In this document: piece by piece, positions 1 through 12,925 of the stretch | Layout: each line of letters begins with the position of its first letter | Position numbering within the stretch: the stretch's first letter is position 1 | Source: Synechococcales cyanobacterium CNB | GTDB lineage: Bacteria > Planctomycetota > Phycisphaerae > Phycisphaerales > UBA1924 | Direction of reading: 5' to 3' | NCBI GenBank assembly: GCA_030263455.1 | Contig: SZOZ01000009.1 | Span: 1 to 64,000, forward strand | Length of the DNA: 64,000 nt | Position numbers and translations under genes: made by a program | The notes under the pieces: model-generated | Told to the model about the DNA's origin: nothing | Database searches by the model: none | What the model saw: only the letters and a program-made list of their open reading frames with translations

Positions 1-211
1 CGAGTGCCTCGCCGTCGAGGAACCCGGCCGGCGGCTCGACCCCCCGGCCATCGTCCAGCGACGCCGCGAAACCTCGCGCCGCGCCGCCGCGCAACTCCTT
101 CGTTCCACATCCTCCCCCGGAGCAGCCCCTGAGCGAATCGATCCCGGCTACTCTCAAACCGGGGCGTGGCCCGGCAGGCCCCGTTCGATCACCGCACTCG
201 CTCGCTCCCCC
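1..211. other. Left edge, no assignable gene
   Basis: No family can be recognised here. The frame starting at base 2 on the plus strand has strongly G/C-biased third positions for its first 25 or so codons, so this could be the tail of a gene entering from the left. However, it has no stop before the next gene and reads as unconvincing protein. Frame 1 stops at 130-132. An imperfect inverted repeat (CGGGGC ... GCCCCG) lies near 157-184, without a T tract. Confidence 0.2.
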
Positions 212-1483
212 TCAATCCAACCTCACCAGCCTCACGTTCCTGAACTGGATCGGCGTCCCCTCCGACTGCAGCGCGATCGTCCCGGCCACGACCTCCGCAC
301 CGGTCGCGTGATTGAGGGTCTCACCGTTCACGATCAGCGTGATCTCGCCACCGTTGACGACGATCTCGTACTCGTTCCACTCGCCCGCGGGCCTCTCCGC
401 GGCGTGGGATTTCACGATCCGACGCCCGCTCGTCCGCGCGGGATCACCCACGACCTCCGTCCCCCCGATGCAGATGAAGTCGCCCGCGTTCCCGGCGTGC
501 AACTGGGCCTCGACCGAACGCGGCCAGACCTTGTCCTCACCGACGACGCGGACCAGCACCCCGCTGTTCCCGGTCTGCCTGGTCTCCGGATCCCACCGCC
601 ACTCGACCCGCAGGATGAAGTTCGTATACGCCTCGTTCGTGCGAATGTACCCGGCCGGATCGCCGGTGCAGAGCAGCACGCCGTCGCGCACTGTCCACGT
701 CCCACTGTCGGCCTCTGTCCCGACCACCGTCCACCCGTCGAGATTCCGACCGTTGAAGAGCGCAACCTCCCCGGGCATCCGCGCGCCGAGATCACGCACC
801 CGAACGTTCCGGAACGAGACCTCGTCCCCGTGGTCCTGCAGCGCGACGTGCCCGCGCGGCTGGACACCGAACCCCTGCATCTGCGCGAACTTGCTCCGCT
901 TGATCGCGCCGGCCCACTCGGCGGTGGGCGACCCGTCATCGTTGAACGCCCGGACCTCGACGACCTTCACCCCGTTCAGCCAGTGCTGGATCACCCCGTT
1001 GCGGATCACCACCCTCGCGTCGTTCCACTCGCCCGCGGGCTTCGACAGCTTCCCCTCCGCCGGTGTGAACAGGTCGTAGAGCGCGCCCGCCGAGTGCGGG
1101 TGGTTCCCCGCGAGGTTGTGCCCGTGATCGTCCAGCACCTGGAACTCCGGCCCCGTCTGCCATGTATAGTCGCCGCGCTCCACGACCCGGTAGATGATCC
1201 CGCTGTTCGCCCGCGGCGCGACACGGTACTGCAACACGAGATCGAAGTCCCCGAACTGCTCGCGTGTGATGATGTCGCCCCCGCCGCCGCCGACCGCGTG
1301 CGTCAGCACGCCCTCGCTCAGCGTCCACCCCGACGCCGGGAACGAGTCCTTCCTGTACCCGCGCCAGTGCTTCATCCCCTCCGCCCCCGTCAGCAGCGTC
1401 TCAGCGGGACCAACCGCGGCCGGCTGCGCGATCACGGGCGTGCAGGCCGCGGCGACAAGAACGGCGAGCGTTACAGGCTTCAT
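212..1483 (-). CDS. Exported protein with two DUF1080 (3-keto-disaccharide hydrolase-like) domains
   Basis: This 423-residue protein begins with a signal peptide (MKPVTLAVLVAAACTPVIAQ). Two consecutive DUF1080 beta-sandwich domains follow, at about residues 35-230 and 240-423. Each carries the family features: the GW/W strand near the start (ALFNGRNLDGW in the second), NSGIIYR or NSGVLVR, and the closing QSEGTPIQFRNVR-type strand. The family is concanavalin-like and is greatly expanded in Planctomycetes; some members hydrolyse 3-keto-glycosides. It probably acts in the periplasm on sugars. The start at 1483 is chosen because GAGAGGAG sits just upstream and the signal peptide begins there; an upstream in-frame ATG at 1558 would hide it. 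Substrate unknown. Confidence 0.88.
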   Translation of the reverse strand: MKPVTLAVLVAAACTPVIAQPAAVGPAETLLTGAEGMKHWRGYRKDSFPASGWTLSEGVLTHAVGGGGGDIITREQFGDFDLVLQYRVAPRANSGIIYRVVERGDYTWQTGPEFQVLDDHGHNLAGNHPHSAGALYDLFTPAEGKLSKPAGEWNDARVVIRNGVIQHWLNGVKVVEVRAFNDDGSPTAEWAGAIKRSKFAQMQGFGVQPRGHVALQDHGDEVSFRNVRVRDLGARMPGEVALFNGRNLDGWTVVGTEADSGTWTVRDGVLLCTGDPAGYIRTNEAYTNFILRVEWRWDPETRQTGNSGVLVRVVGEDKVWPRSVEAQLHAGNAGDFICIGGTEVVGDPARTSGRRIVKSHAAERPAGEWNEYEIVVNGGEITLIVNGETLNHATGAEVVAGTIALQSEGTPIQFRNVRLVRLD

Positions 1484-1699
1484 GGCAGGCTCCTCTCGGC
1501 GGCGCGACCCGCGGGCGTACACCCGCGAGGCGACAGCGTGAGAAAGCATACCAGACATCCCGCCTGCGCGCGAAAGGGGCGCGGGGGAAGGATCGCCCGC
1601 GCCCCGTGGGGCAGCCCCGCTCGTGCCCGGGGCCGCCCGGGAGCCGCCGTCGCGCGACGGGTTCCCCGCGCGCGGCAGCCCGGAGAGAGACCGTCCTGC

Positions 1700-2209
1700 C
1701 TACTCGACACGCTGCCAGTGGTCGATGAACTCACCCTCGCGCGACGCGGTGATCGTGCGGTTCTTGAACGTCAGCCGCATCTCACCGCGCAGCGGAAGGT
1801 CGAACGTCACCGCCTCGCCATCGCGCTCGACCCGCGCGGTGGCCGTGTTCCGCTCGGCGTCCCGCACCGGCTGGTCGGCGGAGTTGAAGACGAGGAAGTG
1901 GATGTTCTCCTCGGAGTAGTTCTCGTCGTTGATGGTGTAGCGCGCGATGGACGAGATGGAGTGGACCTCGCCGTCGCTCGTCGTCCAGTAGGCGTTCATG
2001 TTGCGGTACTGCCGCGTGAAGGTCAGGAGACCGTCGATCTCGGGCGCGCGGAGCACCGTGCCGTCGGGCAGTTCTCGCATGACGAGCCGGTACGTGCCCT
2101 CGATGGAGGGCGGAGCGCCCGAGCCTCCTGACTCGGGGTAGCCCGCCAGCACGGCCGCGCCGATCGCCGCTCCACCCAGAACGCCCGTGAGCACTTTCGT
2201 TCGCTTCAT
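1700..2209 (-). CDS. Small exported lipocalin-like protein
   Basis: A 169-residue protein with an N-terminal hydrophobic segment (about residues 5-23) that could be a signal peptide or anchor. The rest is a predicted all-beta domain: IEGTYRLV at the start, LLTFTRQYRNMNAYW in the middle and DGEAVTFDLPLRGEMRLTF near the end. This is the pattern of lipocalin-like single-domain proteins, in which the opening G-x-Y/W strand and alternating strands form a small barrel. A GGAGA motif precedes the ATG. No catalytic residues are evident. It is not clearly in an operon with its neighbours. The lipocalin call is a weak fold-level inference and hypothetical protein is a fair alternative. Confidence 0.6.
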   Translation of the reverse strand: MKRTKVLTGVLGGAAIGAAVLAGYPESGGSGAPPSIEGTYRLVMRELPDGTVLRAPEIDGLLTFTRQYRNMNAYWTTSDGEVHSISSIARYTINDENYSEENIHFLVFNSADQPVRDAERNTATARVERDGEAVTFDLPLRGEMRLTFKNRTITASREGEFIDHWQRVE

Positions 2210-2323
2210 TGCGAGTCTCCAGTCGCCGGATCATGCCCGGCCGAGGTGCGGCACGCGCGCACCAATCGCGCCGTTCACGCATCCGACGGAGTTCCCTGGC
2301 TGTCTCGATCCCACTCACATGCG

Positions 2324-2342
2324 GGCGGGCACGCTGCCCGCC
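2324..2342. terminator. Perfect 8-bp hairpin, possible terminator
   Basis: GGCGGGCA and TGCCCGCC pair perfectly around a 3-base loop, between the DoxX-like gene (ends at 2488, reading left) and the start of the lipocalin-like gene at 2209. No T tract follows on either strand, so intrinsic termination is uncertain. Confidence 0.3.
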
Positions 2343-2487
2343 GCTTCGTTGAGATCAATACGCAGCGCCCCGGCAGGGTGTTTACCCGGTTCGGCTCGGA
2401 ACACGCCCGGCGCACGCGCCACGCGGGAAGTTTGACGATGTGGAGGGGTCATGTTCGCAGGAGTGTTCGCGCGTTGGTCGGCAGGCA

Positions 2488-2937
2488 TCACACCGGGTCG
2501 CGCCTGCGCACCGTGCCGCCGATCACCATTGCCGCCGCGAAGAGCATGAGGTCCTTGATGAGGTACTGCCCCTCCGGTGTCGGGCCGAGGGGGACGTGGT
2601 CGAAGCAGACGTCGGCGCGCAGGACGAGCGCGAGGAACGTGCCCGGCAGGCGGATGGCGAGGAGCAGGAGTGCGAGCCGATTGAGCCTGCGCACGATGAG
2701 CGTCATGCCGATCGCCGCTTCCCACCAGCCGAGCGCGGGCACCATCACGTCGGGTGAGCCGAGGTAGATCGTGTGGGCGAGGAGCGAGGAACCGGTCTTG
2801 AGGCCGAAGACCTTGAGCAGGCCCATCCATGCGAAGTACACGCCGAGGGTGATGCGGTGCGCGCCGTGCCCGTGCCGGTCCATCCAGCCTGCGATGGCGG
2901 CGTCGAGACGGTCCAGTCGGCTCGGGAGCGCGGGCAT
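2488..2937 (-). CDS. DoxX/DUF417-like membrane protein
   Basis: A 149-residue integral membrane protein with about four hydrophobic segments: ITLGVYFAWMGLLKVFGL, VPALGWWEAAIGMTLIV, LALLLLAIRLPGTFLALVL and LIKDLMLFAAAMVIGG. The first helix with its FAWMGLLKVFG motif and the last with LIKDL match the DoxX-like superfamily, which are four-helix membrane proteins often of unknown function. The start at 2937 is supported by AGGAGG eight bases upstream; longer readings in this frame are open but lack this signal. It is transcribed divergently from the SMR exporter at 3037. Substrate or partner unknown. Confidence 0.75.
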   Translation of the reverse strand: MPALPSRLDRLDAAIAGWMDRHGHGAHRITLGVYFAWMGLLKVFGLKTGSSLLAHTIYLGSPDVMVPALGWWEAAIGMTLIVRRLNRLALLLLAIRLPGTFLALVLRADVCFDHVPLGPTPEGQYLIKDLMLFAAAMVIGGTVRRRDPV

Positions 2938-3036
2938 GATCGGCCTCCTCGGCGGTGCGGGTGCGCGCACGATAGCCTGTGCCCGACACACCAACGCCCG
3001 CCCGGCGACGCGGCGCGGCGGACGGGGAGGCGAACG

Positions 3037-3357
3037 ATGGCGTGGGCGATGCTCTTCGTGGCGGGGCTGTTCGAGGCGGGGTGGGCGTTCACCATGAAGC
3101 AGTCGGAGGGTTGGACGCGGCTGCGGCCGAGCCTGCTCACCATCGCGCTGATGATCGTGAGTTTCTACCTGCTCTCGCGTGCGATGAAGGACCTGCCCGC
3201 GGGCACGGCGTACGCGGTGTGGACGGGGATCGGCACTGTCGGCGTGGCCGCGCTCGGCGTCGCGTTCCTGAAGGAGCCTGTCACGCCCGCTCGGCTTCTC
3301 TTCATCGGGCTGATCGTGGCGGGGATCGTGGGGCTGAAGGTGACAAATGGCAAATAG
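3037..3357 (+). CDS. gdx: SMR-family exporter of the Gdx (SugE) subtype
   Basis: A 106-residue, four-helix small multidrug resistance protein. It has the membrane glutamate in the first helix (AGLFEAGWAFTMKQSEG), the loop MKDLPAGTAYAVWTGIGTVG that marks the SMR family, and the terminal LIVAGIVGLKVT helix. The pattern W-A-x-x-x-K-x-S-x-G after the glutamate is that of the Gdx/SugE branch, which exports guanidinium and some quaternary ammonium compounds by proton antiport as a dual-topology dimer. The start follows a GGGGAGG motif. Gdx genes are often controlled by guanidine riboswitches, but the 99-base gap to the divergent DoxX gene shows no ykkC-type fold that I can recognise. Confidence 0.9.
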   Translation: MAWAMLFVAGLFEAGWAFTMKQSEGWTRLRPSLLTIALMIVSFYLLSRAMKDLPAGTAYAVWTGIGTVGVAALGVAFLKEPVTPARLLFIGLIVAGIVGLKVTNGK

Positions 3358-3422
3358 CAAATGGGCAAATGGCACATGTGCGAGGAGCACGGGTCGGATG
3401 GGGGAGGGGACGGGAGAAGGGG

Positions 3423-4562
3423 TCAGTGTGGTGATTGATCGCGGCGGCGCTTCGGGGGGCGTTTCGGGAGCCAGCCCATTCGTGCGAACCAGACGATCAT
3501 GGCGACGGCGATGGCGGCCATGGCGAGCATGACGACGGGGTAGCCGAACCGCCAGCGAAGTTCGGGCATGTTCCAGGGCGAGGCTTCGGGGTCGAAGTTC
3601 ATGCCGTAGATGCCGACGACGAAGGTGAGCGGGATGAAGATGGTGGCGATGATGGTGAGGAGTCGCATGGCCTCGCCCATGCGAACGTTGATGGTGGAGA
3701 GGTAGAGGTCCACGAGGCTCGCGGCGATCTCGCGCTGCGTCTCGACGAGGTCCATGATCTGGAAGGCGTGGTCGGCGGCGTCGCGGATGAAGGGTCTGGT
3801 TTCCGGTCGGATAAGCTCGTGCTCGCCTCGGTAGAGCTGGGTGAGCGCGTCGCGCAGCGGCCAGATGGCGCGGCGGATGGTGAGCAGGTCGTGCTTGACC
3901 TGCTGGAGGCGCACGATGGTCTGCTCGGAGGGCTTCGTCGCGGCTTCTTCCGCCAGCCGTTCGAGATGATCGTCGAAGGCTTCGAGGAGGGGGAAGTAGG
4001 CGTCGAGGACGGCGTCGATGACGGCATACGCGAGAAAGTCGGGTCCGGAGCGTCGGACGCGGGTCTGGCCGCGGCGGATGCGTTCGCGGACGGGTTCGAG
4101 GCAGTCGCCCTCGTGCTCCTGGAAGGTGATGACGAAGGAGCGGCCGAGGAAGATGGAGAGTTGCTCGGTGTCGAGCGCGCCGCCCGGGCTGCTTTCGCGC
4201 GGCATGCGGACGACGAGGTAGAGCACGTCCGTGTATTCCTCGACTTTCGGTCGCTGGTGGACGTTGACGGTGTCTTCGAGCGCGAGGGGGTGGAGGGTGT
4301 AGGCCTCGCCGATGCGCTGGATGACGGCGGCGTCGCCGAGGCCGTCGACGTTCAGCCAGGTCACCTTCGCTTCGTGAGTCGGCGTGGGGGCGTCGGGCGA
4401 GGCGGGCCTGCTCTCGTCGAGGCTCTGCTCGGTGTAGCGCATGACGCGAAGGCTCGGTCGCGGCGCATCGGGCTGGGCCTGGATGAGGCCGGGCGGCGAG
4501 CCGCGAGGAGGGCGCTTGAGGCGACGGACACGGGCGCGGAGCCTGAGCGGGAGCCGGGTCAT
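3423..4562 (-). CDS. corA: CorA-family magnesium/cobalt channel
   Basis: A 379-residue CorA protein. The N-terminal cytoplasmic domain includes VTWLNVDGLGD, HPLALEDTVNVHQRPKVEEY and the beta strands LYLVVRM and RSFVITFQE. A long helical stalk follows (about 150-310), then two membrane helices joined by the diagnostic pore loop motif YGMNF near residue 330. The C terminus is short and basic. CorA forms a homopentamer that admits Mg2+ (also Co2+/Ni2+). The start at 4562 has GGAGA upstream; further in-frame upstream sequence is low-complexity and not conserved-looking. It is a single-gene unit with a repeat-bearing leader at 4563-4818. Confidence 0.93.
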   Translation of the reverse strand: MTRLPLRLRARVRRLKRPPRGSPPGLIQAQPDAPRPSLRVMRYTEQSLDESRPASPDAPTPTHEAKVTWLNVDGLGDAAVIQRIGEAYTLHPLALEDTVNVHQRPKVEEYTDVLYLVVRMPRESSPGGALDTEQLSIFLGRSFVITFQEHEGDCLEPVRERIRRGQTRVRRSGPDFLAYAVIDAVLDAYFPLLEAFDDHLERLAEEAATKPSEQTIVRLQQVKHDLLTIRRAIWPLRDALTQLYRGEHELIRPETRPFIRDAADHAFQIMDLVETQREIAASLVDLYLSTINVRMGEAMRLLTIIATIFIPLTFVVGIYGMNFDPEASPWNMPELRWRFGYPVVMLAMAAIAVAMIVWFARMGWLPKRPPKRRRDQSPH

Positions 4563-4695
4563 CGGGCGTCTCCGGGAAGCACGCGGGATGGTAACCGATT
4601 CGCCGGTGTGCCCCCCGCGGGAGGTGTTGTGATGAAGCGTGGCGGCGTCGTTCGGGGAAAGGGGGGGGTGGCTTGCGTGGAACGGACGGCGTGGC

Positions 4696-4755
4696 GACCC
4701 TTTCAGGGTCAAGGCGGGGAGATGCCTGATCCCTGGCGTCCGGCCCTTCGGGGCG
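4696..4755. repeat. Intergenic hairpin repeat
   Basis: Two short inverted repeats lie in the 256-base gap between aconitase and corA: GACCCTTTCAGGGTC (4696-4710, six pairs round TTC) and GGCCCTTCGGGGCGAAG near 4742-4758, which can fold in two ways. Both resemble the short palindromic intergenic elements typical of large GC-rich genomes. No second copy was found in this window. The remainder of the gap shows nothing recognisable. Confidence 0.35.
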
Positions 4756-4818
4756 AAGAGGCTTCGGAAGTGATTTGTCCTTGATCTCGGATGGGCCGAG
4801 GAGAGAGGGTGAGAAGGG

Positions 4819-7680
<2,862 letters not shown>

Positions 7681-7827
7681 CGGCCGGCCTCCGTCTGCGT
7701 TACGGGCGTTTATCCGACACTATCGGCGCGCGGGTCGGTGAATCAAATATCGGCGATTGTCCGGCGTCGGGGGCGGTGGAATATGCTCGTCTCGAGCCGC
7801 GGGAGTGCGGCCCGGAGGGTGACGCGC

Positions 7828-8853
7828 GTGATCGATCTTCGCTCGGACACGATCACGCGGCCGACGGCGGCGATGCGCCGGGTGATGGCGGAGGCGCCGG
7901 TGGGCGACGACGTGTTCGGGGACGACCCGACGGTGCGCCTGCTGGAGGAGCGGTTCGCGGGGCTGTTCGGGAAGGCGGCGGCAGTGTTCGTACCGTCCGG
8001 GACGATGGCGAACCAGCTGGCGATCCGCGCGCAGACGGAGCCGGGTGACGAGGTGATCACGCACCCGGAGAGCCACGTGTCGCTGTACGAGAGCGGCGCG
8101 CCGGCCGCACTGTCGGGTGTGACGTTGCGCTATGCGGAAGGGCCACGGGGAACCTTCACCGCGGAGGAGGTGCGGGGGTGCGTGAGGCCGCGGGACGCGC
8201 ACTACGGACCGTCCGCGCTGGTGGCGGTGGAGAACACGCACAACCGGGGCGGGGGCCGGGTGTGGCCGTTGGAGCAACTGCGAGCGGTGCGGGAGGAGTG
8301 TCTGAGGCTGGGCGTGCGTCTGCACCTTGACGGGGCGCGGATCTGGAATGCGCACGTGGTGTCCGGCGTACCGCTGGCGGAGTACGGGTCGCTGGCGGAC
8401 ACGGTGTCGGCCTGCTTCAGCAAAGGCCTCGGCGCGCCGGTGGGCAGCGCACTGGCGGGCGATGAGCGGACGATCGCGCGGGCGCGACGGTTCCGCAAGA
8501 TGTTCGGGGGGGGGATGCGGCAGGCGGGGATTCTGACGGCGGCGTGCCTGTATGCGCTGGATCATCACGTGGCGCGGCTGGGGGAGGACCACGCGAAAGC
8601 GCGCGCGCTGGCGGAGCGGCTGGCGCGGGTTCCGGGGGTGTCGGTCGATCCGGCGGAGGTGGAGACGAATCTCGTGTATTTCGGGGTCGATCCGCGATTC
8701 GGCGGGGCGGATGCGGTGTGCGCGCGGCTCGGGGAGGCGGGGGTGGGCGTGCTGTCGGAGGGGCCGCACAGGATTCGTGCCGTAACGCACTTGGACGTGA
8801 CGGCGGATGATGTCTCGCGGGCGGGCGAGGTGATCGCGAACGTGCTGGCCTGA
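7828..8853 (+). CDS. ltaE: Low-specificity L-threonine aldolase
   Basis: A 341-residue PLP enzyme of fold type I that cleaves L-threonine and L-allo-threonine to glycine and acetaldehyde. The opening IDLRSDTITRPTAAMRR and APVGDDVFGDDPTV match the family N terminus exactly, which argues for the GTG at 7828 as start: the valine sits where E. coli LtaE has its initiator Met, and GGAGG lies nine bases upstream. An in-frame ATG at 7783 would add 15 residues with no match. PSGTMANQLAI binds the cofactor, LDGARIWNA holds the PLP aspartate, and CFSKGLGAPVGS holds the Schiff-base lysine. It is divergent from acnA. Confidence 0.95.
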   Translation: MIDLRSDTITRPTAAMRRVMAEAPVGDDVFGDDPTVRLLEERFAGLFGKAAAVFVPSGTMANQLAIRAQTEPGDEVITHPESHVSLYESGAPAALSGVTLRYAEGPRGTFTAEEVRGCVRPRDAHYGPSALVAVENTHNRGGGRVWPLEQLRAVREECLRLGVRLHLDGARIWNAHVVSGVPLAEYGSLADTVSACFSKGLGAPVGSALAGDERTIARARRFRKMFGGGMRQAGILTAACLYALDHHVARLGEDHAKARALAERLARVPGVSVDPAEVETNLVYFGVDPRFGGADAVCARLGEAGVGVLSEGPHRIRAVTHLDVTADDVSRAGEVIANVLA

Positions 8854-9017
8854 GGGCGTCGGCGCGATCGGCACAGCCCGCACGATCGTCAGTGTCTACG
8901 CGGGTTCGCGGCCCGGGGATGCTCGGCGGGGCGGGGCGTGCCGATACCACGATGAGGCGCCGGGCCGGAGTGGGCGGCGGCGGTGCGCACCGGGAACCCT
9001 TGCCGCGGGTGAGCGCG

Positions 9018-10151
9018 ATGGCTTCAACGAACAACACAGACCACGAGCGTGCGGTGGACGGCGTCGAGCGGGCGCAGGGGGAGGCGCCGGGGCTGGACGC
9101 GGAGGGCATTCTCGAGGTCGTCTCGACGATCGAGGGGCGGCTCGAAGAGGTCCGCCGGATTCACGTGCAGCAGGAGGCGGAGCGTGCCGCGCTGGAGCAA
9201 CGCGAGGCGGAGGCGGCCGAGCGCGAGCGGCAGCTGACGGAGCGTGCGCGGCGGATCGCGGAACTGACGCGGGAACTGGAGGAGCGGCGTGCCGCGCTGG
9301 AGGCGGAGCGTCAGACGGCGGTGTCGGAGTTGGAGGCCGCGCGGGCGGAACTGGCATCAGCGCGGGCGCGCGCGGCGGAGACGGCGGCGGACGGGCAGGC
9401 AGCGCCGGGCGAGGCGGAACGTGCGGAGGCACGCTGCAGCGAACTCGAGGAAGAGTGCGAACGTCTTCGCAAACGCATCGAGGAGATGCGGGACGACCCG
9501 TACCGCCAGCAGGCGGAGCGGGAAGAGGCACGGGCGCGGCGCGCGGCGAGGCAGGCGCGCTGGTCGTCGTCGATGCGTTCGTGCGCGCTGGCGTTGATCT
9601 GGATGAGCCTGGCGGGGCTGGTGGCGCACGCGGGTTGGATCGGGCTGACGTATACGTCGCCGGAACAGGCGGCGATGTCGCTGGGGCTGGGGTTCGCGGC
9701 GGTGTTCTTCGGCGCGATGACGGTGGCGCGTCGTCTGCTGGACCCTCCCGCGCTGGCGATCGGCGCGCTGGGGGCGACGTTCGGTGTCTGGTTCCCCGAG
9801 TGGGTCGGCGCGATCGAACTCGCGATCCAGACGTGGAGCCTGCCGCTGGGTGGGTTGCCCGAAGCGGTGATCCCGATGATCCCGATCAGTTTCGCTGTGG
9901 CGACGACCTCGCTGGCGATGGCCGTTGCTCTGTTTGCGCTCACAGGTTCGGGGACCGTCCTGCTGCTGGCGGCGTTCGGCGCGGTGGCTTGCTCCCTGCT
10001 CACGATCATGCCGGACCGGTCTGGCGTGACCGTCTTCGGCGCGGCGGTGCTGTGGAACGCGCTGGTCGCGACCGGCCTGACGCGGTGGGCGGTTGTCGTT
10101 CGGGGGGGGACGCCGGCATCGAGTGCGAACGCGATCGCTGCCGGGGAGTGA
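9018..10151 (+). CDS. Coiled-coil plus polytopic membrane protein, unknown function
   Basis: A 377-residue protein with two clear parts. Residues 1-35 are acidic. Residues 35-190 are a long charged coiled coil rich in Glu, Arg and Ala heptads (EQREAEAAERERQLTER, LEAERQTAVSELEAA). After a basic stretch, about six hydrophobic segments run from residue 195 to the end (for example LALIWMSLAGLVAHAGWIGL and AMSLGLGFAAVFFGAMTVA). No family is recognised. The ATG at 9018 is preferred because it opens a natural hydrophilic N terminus, but the ribosome site is weak, and ATGs at 8892, 8919 and 8952 are also in frame. A role as a membrane-anchored scaffold is only a guess. Confidence 0.6.
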   Translation: MASTNNTDHERAVDGVERAQGEAPGLDAEGILEVVSTIEGRLEEVRRIHVQQEAERAALEQREAEAAERERQLTERARRIAELTRELEERRAALEAERQTAVSELEAARAELASARARAAETAADGQAAPGEAERAEARCSELEEECERLRKRIEEMRDDPYRQQAEREEARARRAARQARWSSSMRSCALALIWMSLAGLVAHAGWIGLTYTSPEQAAMSLGLGFAAVFFGAMTVARRLLDPPALAIGALGATFGVWFPEWVGAIELAIQTWSLPLGGLPEAVIPMIPISFAVATTSLAMAVALFALTGSGTVLLLAAFGAVACSLLTIMPDRSGVTVFGAAVLWNALVATGLTRWAVVVRGGTPASSANAIAAGE

Positions 10152-10168
10152 AGTCGCACGTGAGGAGG

Positions 10169-10197
10169 AACCGCCCCTTCACGGTCGCGGCCCGTTG
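10169..10197 (+). repeat. Dispersed repeat family 1, copy 1
   Basis: AACCGCCCCTTCACGGTCGC and the following GGCCCGTTG match copies near 43655 and 47186. The core ACGGTCGCG is flanked by short arms that can pair (CCGC with GCGG). It lies between the convergent coiled-coil gene and ftsH. Confidence 0.55.
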
Positions 10198-10209
10198 TTT
10201 CGTGTTGCG

Positions 10210-12240
<2,031 letters not shown>

Positions 12241-12403
12241 GGGGTGGCTCAGCGGGTTTGGCGCCTGTGCGCGGTCTGATGGCGGGTCTGGACGCATCTG
12301 GGCGAGGTCTCCGAGGACTTCTTCGGACAGGAGCGGTCGGTGGTTCACCCGCGGACGGGAAACGGTAGGCGTTGGAAGGCTGCGCTTCGACCGTGCGCCG
12401 GGG

Positions 12404-12925
12404 TCACCAGTTGGCGCGGAGTTCGGCGACGATGTCGCGCGAGAGTTCGCGGATGGCCTCGTTCTGGCCGACTTCGAGGCGTTCCTGGACGCCGCGGTGT
12501 GGGACGAACGTGGCGAGCGAGGAGAAGTTTCGGCGGCTGACGATGGGCTGGCCGGTGCGGTTGTCGATCCACTCGAACTCGACGGTGATGCGGACACCCT
12601 GTTCCTGGACGAGGCCGGTGGTGCGCTGGCGCGTGACGCTCTCGAGGTCCGAGCCTGTGATGGCGCCGCGGAGCGTGGTGGTGGCTTCGCCGGAGCGGAC
12701 GACGCGCCAGGGCGTGGTGCGCTGGATTTCTTTGACGACGGCCTCGGTGAGGCGGGCTTCCATGCCGGTGGAGAAGGTGCGGTTTTCGAAGACGGGCACG
12801 GCGATGGTGCGCACGTGGGGATCGTGAGTCGTGGCGAAGGCGTAGCCGGAGCGCGGGTCCGAGGAGCAGGCGCAGGCGAGCGCGCAGGCGATGAGGGCAA
12901 GGGCGACGGCTGCGGTGCGCGTCAC
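12404..12925 (-). CDS. lptE: LptE-like outer-membrane lipoprotein
   Basis: A 173-residue lipoprotein with a signal peptide ending in a lipobox (ALACAC, cysteine about residue 20). The body matches the LptE family seen outside Proteobacteria: HVRTIAVPVFENRTFSTGMEARLTEAVVKEIQ, then a region predicted as beta strands with GAITGSDLESV and VRITVEFEWIDNRTGQ. LptE plugs the LptD channel that inserts lipopolysaccharide into the outer membrane. It starts with GTG that overlaps the TGA of the BamD-like gene (GTGA), so the two are translationally coupled. No lptD is in the window. The assignment rests on sequence pattern and neighbours, so moderately sure. Confidence 0.78.
   Translation of the reverse strand: MTRTAAVALALIACALACACSSDPRSGYAFATTHDPHVRTIAVPVFENRTFSTGMEARLTEAVVKEIQRTTPWRVVRSGEATTTLRGAITGSDLESVTRQRTTGLVQEQGVRITVEFEWIDNRTGQPIVSRRNFSSLATFVPHRGVQERLEVGQNEAIRELSRDIVAELRANW

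Noticed and set aside
2938-3036. Guanidine riboswitch upstream of gdx
   Set aside because: The gap is short and I found neither the ykkC consensus nor two ACGR-loop hairpins.
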